This document shows, piece after piece, positions 1 through 5,343 of a DNA stretch of 5,343 nucleotides. The stretch is taken from the NCBI GenBank assembly GCA_030432015.1, contig JAUIHJ010000599.1, positions 1-5,343 of the forward strand, written 5' to 3'. This stretch comes from a bacterium. GTDB lineage: Bacteria; Planctomycetota; Planctomycetia; Pirellulales; Pirellulaceae. Position numbers and translations under genes: made by a program. How positions within the stretch are numbered: position 1 is the stretch's first letter; each line of letters begins with the position of its first letter. The notes beneath the pieces were generated by a model. It was not told the origin of the DNA. It did no database searches and saw only the letters and a list, made by a program, of their open reading frames with translations.

Positions 1-108
1 GCGCCGGCGGGCGCGCTGGTGGGCATCGACGTCGCGGATGAAGCACCCACGAGTGGGGGGACGAGCTCGCGGGTGTTGACCGATGCGGTCCACGTGCATG
101 GCGGCTGA
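1..108 (+). CDS. 3' end of an unidentified gene (partial, left edge)
   Basis: Frame 1 is open from the first base to a TGA at 106-108, giving 35 residues that end LTDAVHVHGG. The codons are strongly G/C-ending, especially in the first dozen, as in the confirmed genes of this window. The other two + frames close earlier, at about 39 and 77. The piece is rich in Ala, Gly, Val and Thr and contains DEAPTSGGTSS, which I do not recognise as any family signature. It is most likely the C-terminus of a gene starting to the left of the window. Its product and its relation to the dehydratase downstream cannot be judged. A chance open frame of this length in GC-rich DNA is also possible. Confidence 0.4.
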   Translation, partial: APAGALVGIDVADEAPTSGGTSSRVLTDAVHVHGG

Positions 109-140
109 CCGCCCTGCGGTGACCTCAGGCTGACCAGCCT
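100..140 (+). terminator. two small hairpins after the left-edge open frame
   Basis: Two perfect 5-bp stems with 4-base loops lie close together. GGCGG at 100-104 pairs with CCGCC at 109-113, and its loop CTGA contains the TGA stop of the partial gene. AGGCT at 127-131 pairs with AGCCT at 136-140. No run of T follows either, so this is not a standard intrinsic terminator. Position directly at the end of an open frame suggests a transcript end, but the stems are short and could be chance in GC-rich DNA. Confidence 0.25.
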
Positions 141-168
141 CATGCAGTGATGTGCGCGATTTCACGAT

Positions 169-215
169 TTGACACGCCCCAGAGCCAAGTAGTAACGTCT
201 TCCCACAGGTACAAT
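169..215 (+). promoter_or_regulatory. weak promoter-like elements upstream of the dehydratase gene
   Basis: A perfect TTGACA (-35 consensus) is at 169-174, and a TACAAT (one mismatch to the -10 consensus) is at 210-215. They are 35 bases apart, about twice the usual spacing, so they cannot form one sigma-70 promoter. The bases 16-18 downstream of TTGACA give only poor -10 matches, such as TAACGT at 193-198, and the bases 17 upstream of TACAAT are not -35-like. A promoter is expected somewhere between 109 and 323, the only gap before the dehydratase gene, and this is the most AT-containing part of it. No operator or riboswitch is recognisable in this leader. Confidence 0.2.
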
Positions 216-323
216 TTAACCCGCGCGGCGATGACGCACAGGCCGAGCAGCTGACAATCGTGCGCAAGGTCGATGGTCACGACTGCCCCTGCAAACGTCT
301 TAATCAACCATGAGAATCCGTCC

Positions 324-1424
324 ATGAACATTACAGGTATCAAAGTCTATCAAGTTGACCTGCCACTGCATGAAGGCAACTACAGTTGGTCTGAAGGCAA
401 GAGTGTCGCGGTGTTTGACTCGACCGTCGTGCAGGTTGAAACGGATGCCGGCGTGACCGGTTTCGGGGAAGTTTGCCCGCTCGGTCCCGTCTATCTCCCG
501 GCGTATGCGTCCGGAGCGCGGGCCGGGATTCAGGAGCTCGCCCCGCAACTGATCGGATTGGATCCTCTCCAACTTCAGGCCCTGAATTTGGCAATGGACC
601 GGACGATGAAGGGACACCCGTACGTCAAGTCGGCGATCGACATGGCCTGCTGGGATATTTTGGGCAAGGTCGCCGGGTTGCCGGTCTGCTCATTGCTCGG
701 GGGTCGATACGGGGAGGACGTTGTCCTCTACCGTGCGATTTCGCAGCGTTCCGCGGTGGAGATGGCGGACAACACCACCGGATATCGGGCCGAAGGCTAT
801 CGGCGTTTTCAATTGAAAGTTGGAGGCCGGCCCGACGAGGACATCGATCGAATCCGGGCCGTGCGCGAAATACTCGAACCGGGCGACAAACTGATCGCGG
901 ACGCCAATACTGGCTGGCTGCAGCATGAAGCGATGCGTGTGGTGAATGCCGTCCGCGACGTCGACGTCTACATTGAACAGCCGTGTGCCACGTACGACCA
1001 ATGCCTGAGCATCCGGCGGAATACGAACTTGCCATTTGTGTTGGACGAAGTCATTGATTCGATTGACGCCATCCTGCGAGGGGCCGCAGATCATGCGATG
1101 GATGCGGTCAATATCAAGATCAGCAAATTCGGCGGCCTGACCAAGGCCCGGCAGGCACGTGATCTCTGCGTGTCGCTGGGGATTGCGATGACCATCGAGG
1201 ACAGTTGGGGCGGCGATATCATCACGGCCGCCATTGCACATTTGGCGCACAGCACGCCGACTGAATTCCTGTTTACGTCGACCGACTTCAACAGTTACGT
1301 CACCACTTCCATTGCCGACGGCGCACCGCAGCGCGTCGACGGGCGCATGGCGGCGTCCACTGCCCCGGGACTCGGCATCACCCCCAAATTTGAAGTCTTG
1401 GGCGACCCGGTCTGGGCGTGCTAG
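324..1424 (+). CDS. enolase-superfamily enzyme, cis-3-hydroxy-L-proline dehydratase-like
   Basis: This is a complete 366-residue cytoplasmic enzyme of the mandelate racemase/muconate lactonizing family. These enzymes use Mg2+ to abstract the proton alpha to a carboxylate. The N-terminal capping domain spans about residues 1-130 (MNITGIKVYQVDLPL start, then GFGEVCPLG), followed by the TIM barrel. Visible active-site residues are K165 in FQLKVGG, metal ligands D193 (ADAN), E218 (YIEQP) and D241 (VLDE), and K265 in NIKISKFGG. A lysine on each face is typical of the MLE subgroup, which does dehydration, racemisation or epimerisation of amino-acid-like substrates. From memory of the family, the overall sequence and the IEDSWGGDI and FTSTDFNSYV blocks resemble cis-3-hydroxy-L-proline dehydratases, with hydroxyproline-betaine epimerase the closest alternative. 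The ATG at 324 is chosen because family members begin with this M-x-I-T-x-I-x-VYQVDLPL motif. An in-frame ATG at 273 would add 17 unrelated residues, although it has an AAGG at 265-268. No clear Shine-Dalgarno precedes 324. Family is near certain; exact substrate is inferred. Confidence 0.9.
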   Translation: MNITGIKVYQVDLPLHEGNYSWSEGKSVAVFDSTVVQVETDAGVTGFGEVCPLGPVYLPAYASGARAGIQELAPQLIGLDPLQLQALNLAMDRTMKGHPYVKSAIDMACWDILGKVAGLPVCSLLGGRYGEDVVLYRAISQRSAVEMADNTTGYRAEGYRRFQLKVGGRPDEDIDRIRAVREILEPGDKLIADANTGWLQHEAMRVVNAVRDVDVYIEQPCATYDQCLSIRRNTNLPFVLDEVIDSIDAILRGAADHAMDAVNIKISKFGGLTKARQARDLCVSLGIAMTIEDSWGGDIITAAIAHLAHSTPTEFLFTSTDFNSYVTTSIADGAPQRVDGRMAASTAPGLGITPKFEVLGDPVWAC

Positions 1425-1739
1425 TTGGACGGCGCCAGGCTCGTGGCAATTCGCCGCCGAGTCGCGAGCAAGCCGCGAAACCGCGGCAGGCGTTTTCGAT
1501 CCGTCGCCTTCGCACCGCCGCTCAGCGGCCTAAACTAAGTGCAAGCTCGAGGGCGCCGACGCGCGCCCGGCTGCGTTAGCAAACATGGGGCGGTCGAACA
1601 AGGCGACGTTGCATACCCGCATGGCTCAAGCGAGAATGCAGCCTGCGTCGGAAACACCCCACCGGGAATAAGCAACAGGCAGTCGGGCTGAGAGCGTCGC
1701 AGGTGTTTGCTTTCGGCTCGTTAGAACCTAGGAGAGACC
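1425..1739. other. 315-base non-coding gap with GC-rich hairpins
   Basis: No convincing gene is seen on either strand. The open frames crossing it are short, rich in Arg, Cys and Pro, and overlap the flanking genes. Three perfect inverted repeats occur in the first half: GCCGCG/CGCGGC at 1472-1487, GCCGC/GCGGC at 1517-1529 around a TCA loop, and GGGCGC/GCGCCC at 1551-1568 around a 6-base loop. A longer imperfect one pairs CGCATGGCT near 1620 with AGCCTGCG near 1640. The second half (about 1570-1739) should carry the promoter and leader of the secreted-protein gene, but no clear -35/-10 pair stands out. Confidence 0.55.
1472..1496 (+). terminator. candidate terminator of the dehydratase gene
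   Basis: A perfect 6-bp stem, GCCGCG at 1472-1477 with CGCGGC at 1482-1487, closes on an AAAC loop. It starts 48 bases after the stop codon and is followed within six bases by four T at 1493-1496. The shape is that of a weak intrinsic terminator, since the T tract is short and interrupted by GGCG. The hairpins at 1517-1529 and 1551-1568 could act with it. Confidence 0.35.
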
Positions 1740-1742
1740 GTG
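1730..1742 (+). promoter_or_regulatory. Shine-Dalgarno site and GTG start of the VCBS gene
   Basis: AGGAG at 1730-1734 lies five bases before a GTG at 1740-1742. It decides the start: the frame from this GTG immediately gives a basic N-terminus and a hydrophobic signal peptide. No better in-frame ATG precedes that peptide. Confidence 0.7.
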
Positions 1743-3461
1743 AACCGTTACCTGGACAGGCCACAAATTTTGCGCTACCGAATCCTCCTGCTGTGGTCCC
1801 TCGCGGCGATCCTTGTGTCGAATCTGACGGCCGAGGACGCCAAGTACAAACTGCACCCGCTGGCTTACAACAATCCAGGCCTCGTTGTCGATCTGGGGGT
1901 CGGCCTTTGGGCCTTTCCGTTACCCCTGGACTACGACGGCGATGGCGATATGGACCTGCTGGTCGGCTGCCCGGACAAGCCTTCTCAAGGCACTTACCTG
2001 TTCGAGAATCCTTCCCAGGATCCGCACGAGAAGATGCCAGTCTTTAAGCCAGCGGTCCGTCTCGGCAACGGCTACCACTTCATGATGCTCAGCAACGTCA
2101 ACGGCGATGCGGTGGTCATGCTGCCGGGCAAGGCATACCGCCGCGATGCCACGACGGGCAAATTCGACTTCAGCCAACCGACCAAGATTGACGCTCACCC
2201 GAATCCCAACCACCGCGTCCAGGGCCGAACCCGGGGTAACATGTGGCGATACGTGGATTTTGACGGCGACGGTGACGAGGATATCGTCGTGGGCTCGGGT
2301 GACTGGACCGAGTTGGGCTGGGATCATGCCTACGATCGTCACGGGACGTGGCGCAACGGTCCACTACATGGCTACGTCTATCTACTCGCCAACGAAGGCT
2401 CTGACGAAGCACCCAAGTATTCGACATCACCGCGACGCCTGCGAGCCGGCGGCGGCGAGATCGATGTCTACGGTTGGCCTTGCCCCAACTTCGCGGACTT
2501 CGACGGCGACGGCGACCTGGATTTGCTGTGTGGCGAATTTCTGGACGGATTCACCTACTTTCAAAACACCGGCTCACGAACCGAGCCCACCTATGCCGCC
2601 GGCCAGAAACTACGGGACGCTGCGGGCGACCCGCTGGTTATGCACCTGCAGATGATCACACCGACCGCCGTGGATTGGGACGCAGATGGCGACCTGGATC
2701 TGATCGTCGGCGACGAGGACGGCCGGGTGGCACTGGTCGAAAACAGCGGCCGGCTCCGCGATCACCTGCCCGTATTTGAGTCGCCCAGGTATTTCCAGCA
2801 GGAAGCAGACACGCTGAAGTTTGGCGCGTTGGCCACGCCGTTTGCCTATGACTGGGACGGTGACGGCGACGAGGACATCCTCTGTGGCAACACGGCAGGT
2901 TCGATAGGCATGTTCGAGAATCTCGGCGCGGCCGCCAACGGACTCCCGAAATGGAATGCGCCGCAGCTGCTCAATGTGCAGACGGCCACTGGCGACGTGC
3001 AGCCCTTTCGCGTGATGGCGGGGGACAATGGTTCCATTCAAGGTCCGTGTGAAGCCAAGTGGGGCTACACCACGTTGTCCGTGGCAGACTGGGATGGCGA
3101 CGGCGACGGCGACATCATCTACAACTCGATCCTGGCACGTCTGGGGCTGCTGCGGAACGACTCCGGGACACTCGTCGCGCGGCCTTGGGATACAGGCCTC
3201 AGCGAGCTTCCTCCCAAATGGTATTGGTGGCAGTCGCCGTCCAGCGCCACCTTGACCCAATGGCGTACGACACCCGTGGCGGTCGATTTCGATGGTGACC
3301 AGGCGCTCGATCTGGTGATGCTTGACCAGGAAGGCTTCCTGACGCTACGACGTGGCGGCAAGTCGGCCGAACGGATATTCGTTGACGAACAGATGCTGCC
3401 CGTCCGTTTGAATGCCGGTTCGTGTGGTCGATCGGGGCCTGGGATGGCGACTCGCGCTTAG
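1740..3461 (+). CDS. secreted FG-GAP/VCBS repeat protein (N-terminal part of a split gene)
   Basis: This 573-residue frame starts at GTG with a good Shine-Dalgarno. Residues 1-31 form a signal peptide: a basic N-terminus, a hydrophobic core from I15 to L29 (ILLLWSLAAIL), and a likely signal peptidase I cut after LTA, before EDAKY. Export is therefore expected. The rest is built of FG-GAP/VCBS-type units with calcium-binding D-x-D-x-D-G motifs beginning at D64, D173, D253, D312, D371, D450 and D516, each followed by a hydrophobic strand such as LDLLCG. In known families such repeats form beta-propeller blades, as in integrin alpha chains, and bind ligands or glycans. The last seven or so residues (PGMATRA) look like out-of-frame read-through, since the repeat pattern resumes at once in another frame at 3437. 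I read this as the front of one protein whose back half is the sialidase-like frame ending at 4828. The exact ligand is unknown. Confidence 0.85.
   Translation: MNRYLDRPQILRYRILLLWSLAAILVSNLTAEDAKYKLHPLAYNNPGLVVDLGVGLWAFPLPLDYDGDGDMDLLVGCPDKPSQGTYLFENPSQDPHEKMPVFKPAVRLGNGYHFMMLSNVNGDAVVMLPGKAYRRDATTGKFDFSQPTKIDAHPNPNHRVQGRTRGNMWRYVDFDGDGDEDIVVGSGDWTELGWDHAYDRHGTWRNGPLHGYVYLLANEGSDEAPKYSTSPRRLRAGGGEIDVYGWPCPNFADFDGDGDLDLLCGEFLDGFTYFQNTGSRTEPTYAAGQKLRDAAGDPLVMHLQMITPTAVDWDADGDLDLIVGDEDGRVALVENSGRLRDHLPVFESPRYFQQEADTLKFGALATPFAYDWDGDGDEDILCGNTAGSIGMFENLGAAANGLPKWNAPQLLNVQTATGDVQPFRVMAGDNGSIQGPCEAKWGYTTLSVADWDGDGDGDIIYNSILARLGLLRNDSGTLVARPWDTGLSELPPKWYWWQSPSSATLTQWRTTPVAVDFDGDQALDLVMLDQEGFLTLRRGGKSAERIFVDEQMLPVRLNAGSCGRSGPGMATRA
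3386..3461 (+). other. reading-frame break joining the two halves of one gene
   Basis: The frame of the VCBS protein stops at a TAG at 3459-3461. The downstream frame is open from 3386, just after a TGA at 3383-3385, so the change must lie between 3386 and 3461. Similarity of the repeat pattern puts it near 3434-3440. There the upstream frame reads GRSG and the downstream frame reads AWDGDSRLDLLVN. The downstream frame equals a -1 shift, such as one lost base or a loss of 3n+1 bases. The four-G run at 3434-3437 is a plausible spot for a sequencing or replication error. Confidence 0.75.
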
Positions 3462-4828
3462 ACCTGCTGGTCAACTCGGAGAACGCAACCTGGTATCGAA
3501 ATTGTGAAGATCGCGACGGCAAAGTCGTTCTGAAGAAGGTCGGCAATCTGGCCAAGCGGAACGTCGCCGGACATACGTCGAGCCCCGCGGTTTGTGACTT
3601 TGACCGGGACGGCAAGCCGGACTTGCTCGTCGGAAGTGAAAACGGGCGCATCTACCATATCGCGCACGATGAATGTGTGGCGTATGCAGCAGAGGAAACC
3701 ACGGCTCGCCCAGCCGCGAAACGTGCGCCTCCCAGGTTTCCGGGCCTGGTTCGCGAAGAGTTTATCTACGAAAAAGCGCCATTTAAGGAATGCCATGCCT
3801 CGACGATCTGCCAAACGTCACGGGGGCTCGTCGCGGCCTGGTTCGGCGGCTCGAAAGAAGGCCGAACCGACGTCGGCATTTGGACGGCGTATCATGACGG
3901 CCTGAACTGGACCAGGCCCATTGAGGTCGCCAATGGCGTTCAGCACGTGCGCTCCGCGGGTCAAGCGACCGGCAGCGCCCAGGCGAATGAAAACAAAGAT
4001 TCCGATGAAAACAAAGATTCCGACACCAATGACGTCCTCAGGTATCCGTGCTGGAATCCGGTCCTGTACCAACCGCCCGGCGACGCACCGACGCTATTGT
4101 TCTTCAAGGTGGGGCCAAACCCGCGCGAATGGTGGGGAGAGATGATGGTCAGCTACGACCGTGGCCGCACATTTGTTGAACGCCGTCGCTTGCCGACCGG
4201 TATCGACGGACCGGTTCGCTGCAAACCGCTTCTGCTGGATGACAACGCCACCTTGCTGTGCGGCTCTTCCACCGAATACGACGGCTGGCGCGTTCACTTT
4301 GAATCCGTCCGCTTGGTCGACGGCCTGCCGACAACCCCCTGGAACCGCATCGGCCCGATCAACGATGCCAGCCAATTCAATGCGATTCAACCCACATTTC
4401 TCACGCATCCTGACGGTCGGATCCAGGTTCTCTGCCGCACCAAGGAAGGCGTGATCGCAACCAGCAGTTCGGTGGACGGTGGCGGAACCTGGTCGAAACT
4501 GACCAAGACCGACTTGCCCAACCCGAATTCGGGAATCGAGTCCGTCACCCTGAAAGACGGTCGTCATCTCCTGGTCTACAACCCGTTGGATTCAGGGGTA
4601 ACCGGCTGGGGCCGCCGCTCGATCCTGAGTCTGGCCATCTCCACCGACGGTATCACCTGGACCCAGGTCGGCGACCTGGAACGTGAAAACAAGGGTGAAT
4701 TCAGTTACCCCGCCATGATTCAAGACGACAACGGTCTGGTTCACATCACCTACACCTGGTACCGCAGCCGGATCAAACAGGTGGTCGTCGATCCGAGTGA
4801 AATCGGCGAGAAGTCGCTCGAACCGTAG
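3422..4828 (+). CDS. sialidase/BNR-type glycosidase domain with two VCBS motifs (C-terminal part of the split gene)
   Basis: This frame of 468 residues, counted from a GTG at 3422, has no Shine-Dalgarno, no signal peptide and no ATG before residue 241, so it is not a believable independent gene. Residues 6-14 (AWDGDSRLD) and 59-67 (DFDRDGKPD) continue the calcium-binding repeats of the preceding frame. From about residue 110 to the end lies a complete sialidase-like propeller of the predicted-neuraminidase group (COG4692, BNR_2). Its landmarks are AAWFGG..EGRTDVGIW to 154, CWNP 210-213, GPVRCKP 263-269, SSTE 282-285, AIQP, PNPNSG, FSYPAMIQ from 427 and YTWYRSRIK 444-452. Asp-box motifs appear at S244-F251 (SYDRGRTF) and S350-W357 (SVDGGGTW), with degenerate ones at 156-163 and 407-413. 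The FRIP motif of true sialidases is not visible, so the sugar cleaved cannot be stated. Together the two frames would give roughly 1,030 residues: one secreted double-propeller enzyme. Confidence 0.85.
   Translation: MWSIGAWDGDSRLDLLVNSENATWYRNCEDRDGKVVLKKVGNLAKRNVAGHTSSPAVCDFDRDGKPDLLVGSENGRIYHIAHDECVAYAAEETTARPAAKRAPPRFPGLVREEFIYEKAPFKECHASTICQTSRGLVAAWFGGSKEGRTDVGIWTAYHDGLNWTRPIEVANGVQHVRSAGQATGSAQANENKDSDENKDSDTNDVLRYPCWNPVLYQPPGDAPTLLFFKVGPNPREWWGEMMVSYDRGRTFVERRRLPTGIDGPVRCKPLLLDDNATLLCGSSTEYDGWRVHFESVRLVDGLPTTPWNRIGPINDASQFNAIQPTFLTHPDGRIQVLCRTKEGVIATSSSVDGGGTWSKLTKTDLPNPNSGIESVTLKDGRHLLVYNPLDSGVTGWGRRSILSLAISTDGITWTQVGDLERENKGEFSYPAMIQDDNGLVHITYTWYRSRIKQVVVDPSEIGEKSLEP
3987..4022 (+). 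repeat. perfect 18-base tandem duplication coding an acidic linker
   Basis: Two identical 18-base copies, ATGAAAACAAAGATTCCG, sit head to tail at 3987-4004 and 4005-4022. They are in frame and encode ENKDSD twice, residues 190-201 of the sialidase frame. The stretch is clearly richer in A than its surroundings. It lies in a loop of about 30 residues between EVANG and RYPCWNP, two blocks that I expect to be much closer in relatives. The insert is polar and acidic, so it is probably a surface loop. Confidence 0.9.
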
Positions 4829-4830
4829 CC

Positions 4831-4845
4831 GCCCGGCGCTCGGGC
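4831..4845 (+). terminator. small hairpin just after the sialidase stop codon
   Basis: GCCCG at 4831-4835 pairs with CGGGC at 4841-4845 around a GCGCT loop, two bases after the TAG. An alternative longer pairing joins GCCGCC at 4828-4833 with GGCGGC at 4850-4855. There is no T run, so read-through into the kinase gene 65 bases downstream is plausible. Confidence 0.25.
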
Positions 4846-4878
4846 ACCTGGCGGCCGGTCGTCGCAAAGCCGAATCAC

Positions 4879-4883
4879 GGAGG
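4879..4883 (+). promoter_or_regulatory. Shine-Dalgarno site of the sugar kinase gene
   Basis: GGAGG at 4879-4883 is a strong match to the anti-Shine-Dalgarno sequence. It lies ten bases before the ATG at 4894, slightly longer than the usual spacing. It supports this start over others. Confidence 0.6.
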
Positions 4884-4893
4884 ATCAAGAGTC

Positions 4894-5343
4894 ATGAAGC
4901 AGCAAACCATTGTTGGCCTGGGTGAAGTGCTCTGGGATGTTTTCCCGGACGGCGCAAGGTTTGGTGGAGCGCCGTCAAATTTCGCCTGCAGCGCCGCCGA
5001 ATTGGCCGGCAGCAGCTCGGACGTCTTCCTGGTCAGTGCCCTTGGCCGCGATGACCTGGGTGAACAAGCCCTGACCTGCCTGGCGGAGCATCGTGTCAAC
5101 ACGACGTGCGTGCAGCGCAATGAACGGGAGACGGGCCAGGTACTGGTGGAACTCGACGCGGCCGGCGTCGCCAGCTATCGCTTTGCGACAAATTCGGCGT
5201 GGGACCACTTGGCCTGGAGCCCCGCCTTGGAGCGACTCGCAACCACTTGCGATGCTGTTTGTTTCGGCACCCTGGGGCAGCGCGGCGAGGTCTCACGAGC
5301 CACCATCGAGCAGTTCGTGGCGGCCACCAGCCCGGCGTCGCTG
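4894..5343 (+). CDS. PfkB-family carbohydrate kinase, fructokinase-like (partial, right edge)
   Basis: The first 150 residues are present and the gene runs off the window without a stop. Family members are about 300 residues, so roughly half is seen. The N-terminus MKQQTIVGLGEVLWDVFPDG followed by FGGAPSNFACSAAELAG (F23-G39) is the sugar-binding strand and the N-terminal PfkB signature, with G24-G25, N29 and the acidic D15 in the expected places. ALGRDDLG at 49-56 is the conserved G-x-D-x-x-G turn. The combination GE-x-L-W-D-x-F-P and GGAPSNFA is typical of bacterial fructokinases, which use ATP to phosphorylate fructose at C6, but related sugar kinases share it. The ATP-binding GAGD motif and catalytic Asp would lie beyond the right edge and cannot be checked. 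It is cytoplasmic and follows the sialidase gene by 65 bases on the same strand, so the two may be co-transcribed. Family is confident; substrate is tentative. Confidence 0.88.
   Translation, partial: MKQQTIVGLGEVLWDVFPDGARFGGAPSNFACSAAELAGSSSDVFLVSALGRDDLGEQALTCLAEHRVNTTCVQRNERETGQVLVELDAAGVASYRFATNSAWDHLAWSPALERLATTCDAVCFGTLGQRGEVSRATIEQFVAATSPASL

Noticed and set aside
40..49. GAAGCACCCA shared with 2406-2415
   Set aside because: A ten-base match that encodes EAP in both places; it is isolated and its flanks differ, so chance is sufficient.
473..928. 151-residue + strand frame overlapping the dehydratase
   Set aside because: It is very rich in Arg and Gly, out of frame with a clearly real enzyme, and has no family resemblance.
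690..1250. 186-residue open frame on the minus strand inside the dehydratase gene
   Set aside because: It lies fully antisense to a gene with a complete active site, shows no recognisable motif, and is the usual mirror frame of GC-rich coding DNA.
1527..1580. attC-like recombination site (CCTAAAC ... GCGTTAGC)
   Set aside because: The end motifs are not properly complementary, the internal hairpin does not match the expected core site spacing, and there is no integrase or cassette context.
1576..1764. 62-residue minus-strand open frame in the intergenic gap
   Set aside because: It overlaps the start of the VCBS gene, is rich in Cys, Arg and Pro, has no recognised motif, and there is no supporting ribosome site.
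2610..3260. 216-residue minus-strand frame inside the VCBS gene
   Set aside because: It is a shadow of the repeated Asp/Gly codons of the + strand, rich in Val, Ala and Arg, without domain signatures or a Shine-Dalgarno site.
1929..3310. Repeated GACGGCGACGGCGAC-like stretches as a DNA repeat or CRISPR-like array
   Set aside because: They are codon-level repeats of the calcium-binding motif, spaced irregularly and imperfectly, with coding sequence between them.

Overview
The window is GC-rich bacterial DNA. It looks like part of a Planctomycetes chromosome, most plausibly a Rhodopirellula/Pirellula-type organism. That placement is an inference from the secreted FG-GAP/VCBS repeat protein joined to a sialidase-like domain, the long gaps between genes and the uneven use of Shine-Dalgarno sites; no marker gene is present to confirm it. 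All supported genes are on the + strand.

Layout. (1) Bases 1-108 hold a short open frame that is probably the 3' end of a gene entering from the left, followed by two small hairpins. (2) Bases 109-323 are a non-coding leader with weak promoter-like hexamers. (3) Bases 324-1424 encode a complete enolase-superfamily enzyme of the mandelate racemase/muconate lactonizing type. All expected metal ligands and both active-site lysines are visible, and it most resembles cis-3-hydroxy-L-proline dehydratase. (4) Bases 1425-1739 are a non-coding gap with several perfect GC-rich hairpins. (5) Bases 1740-4828 look like one long secreted protein now split by a reading-frame break near 3386-3461. The first part has a signal peptide and seven FG-GAP/VCBS calcium-binding motifs. 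The second part has two more such motifs and then a complete sialidase/BNR-type beta-propeller domain. (6) After a 65-base gap with a strong Shine-Dalgarno site, a PfkB-family sugar kinase (fructokinase-like) starts at 4894 and runs off the right edge.

How the genes may work together. The split protein would act outside the cytoplasm on a glycan, the sugar kinase would phosphorylate a released or imported sugar, and the dehydratase would feed a proline derivative into central metabolism. This fits an organism scavenging glycoproteins or polysaccharides, but it rests on family assignments and adjacency. I see no clearly undescribed system. The most useful points are the frame break in the propeller/sialidase gene, its loss of a first calcium-ligand Asp exactly at the break, an AT-rich acidic repeat insert in the sialidase domain, and the absence of the usual sialidase FRIP motif.
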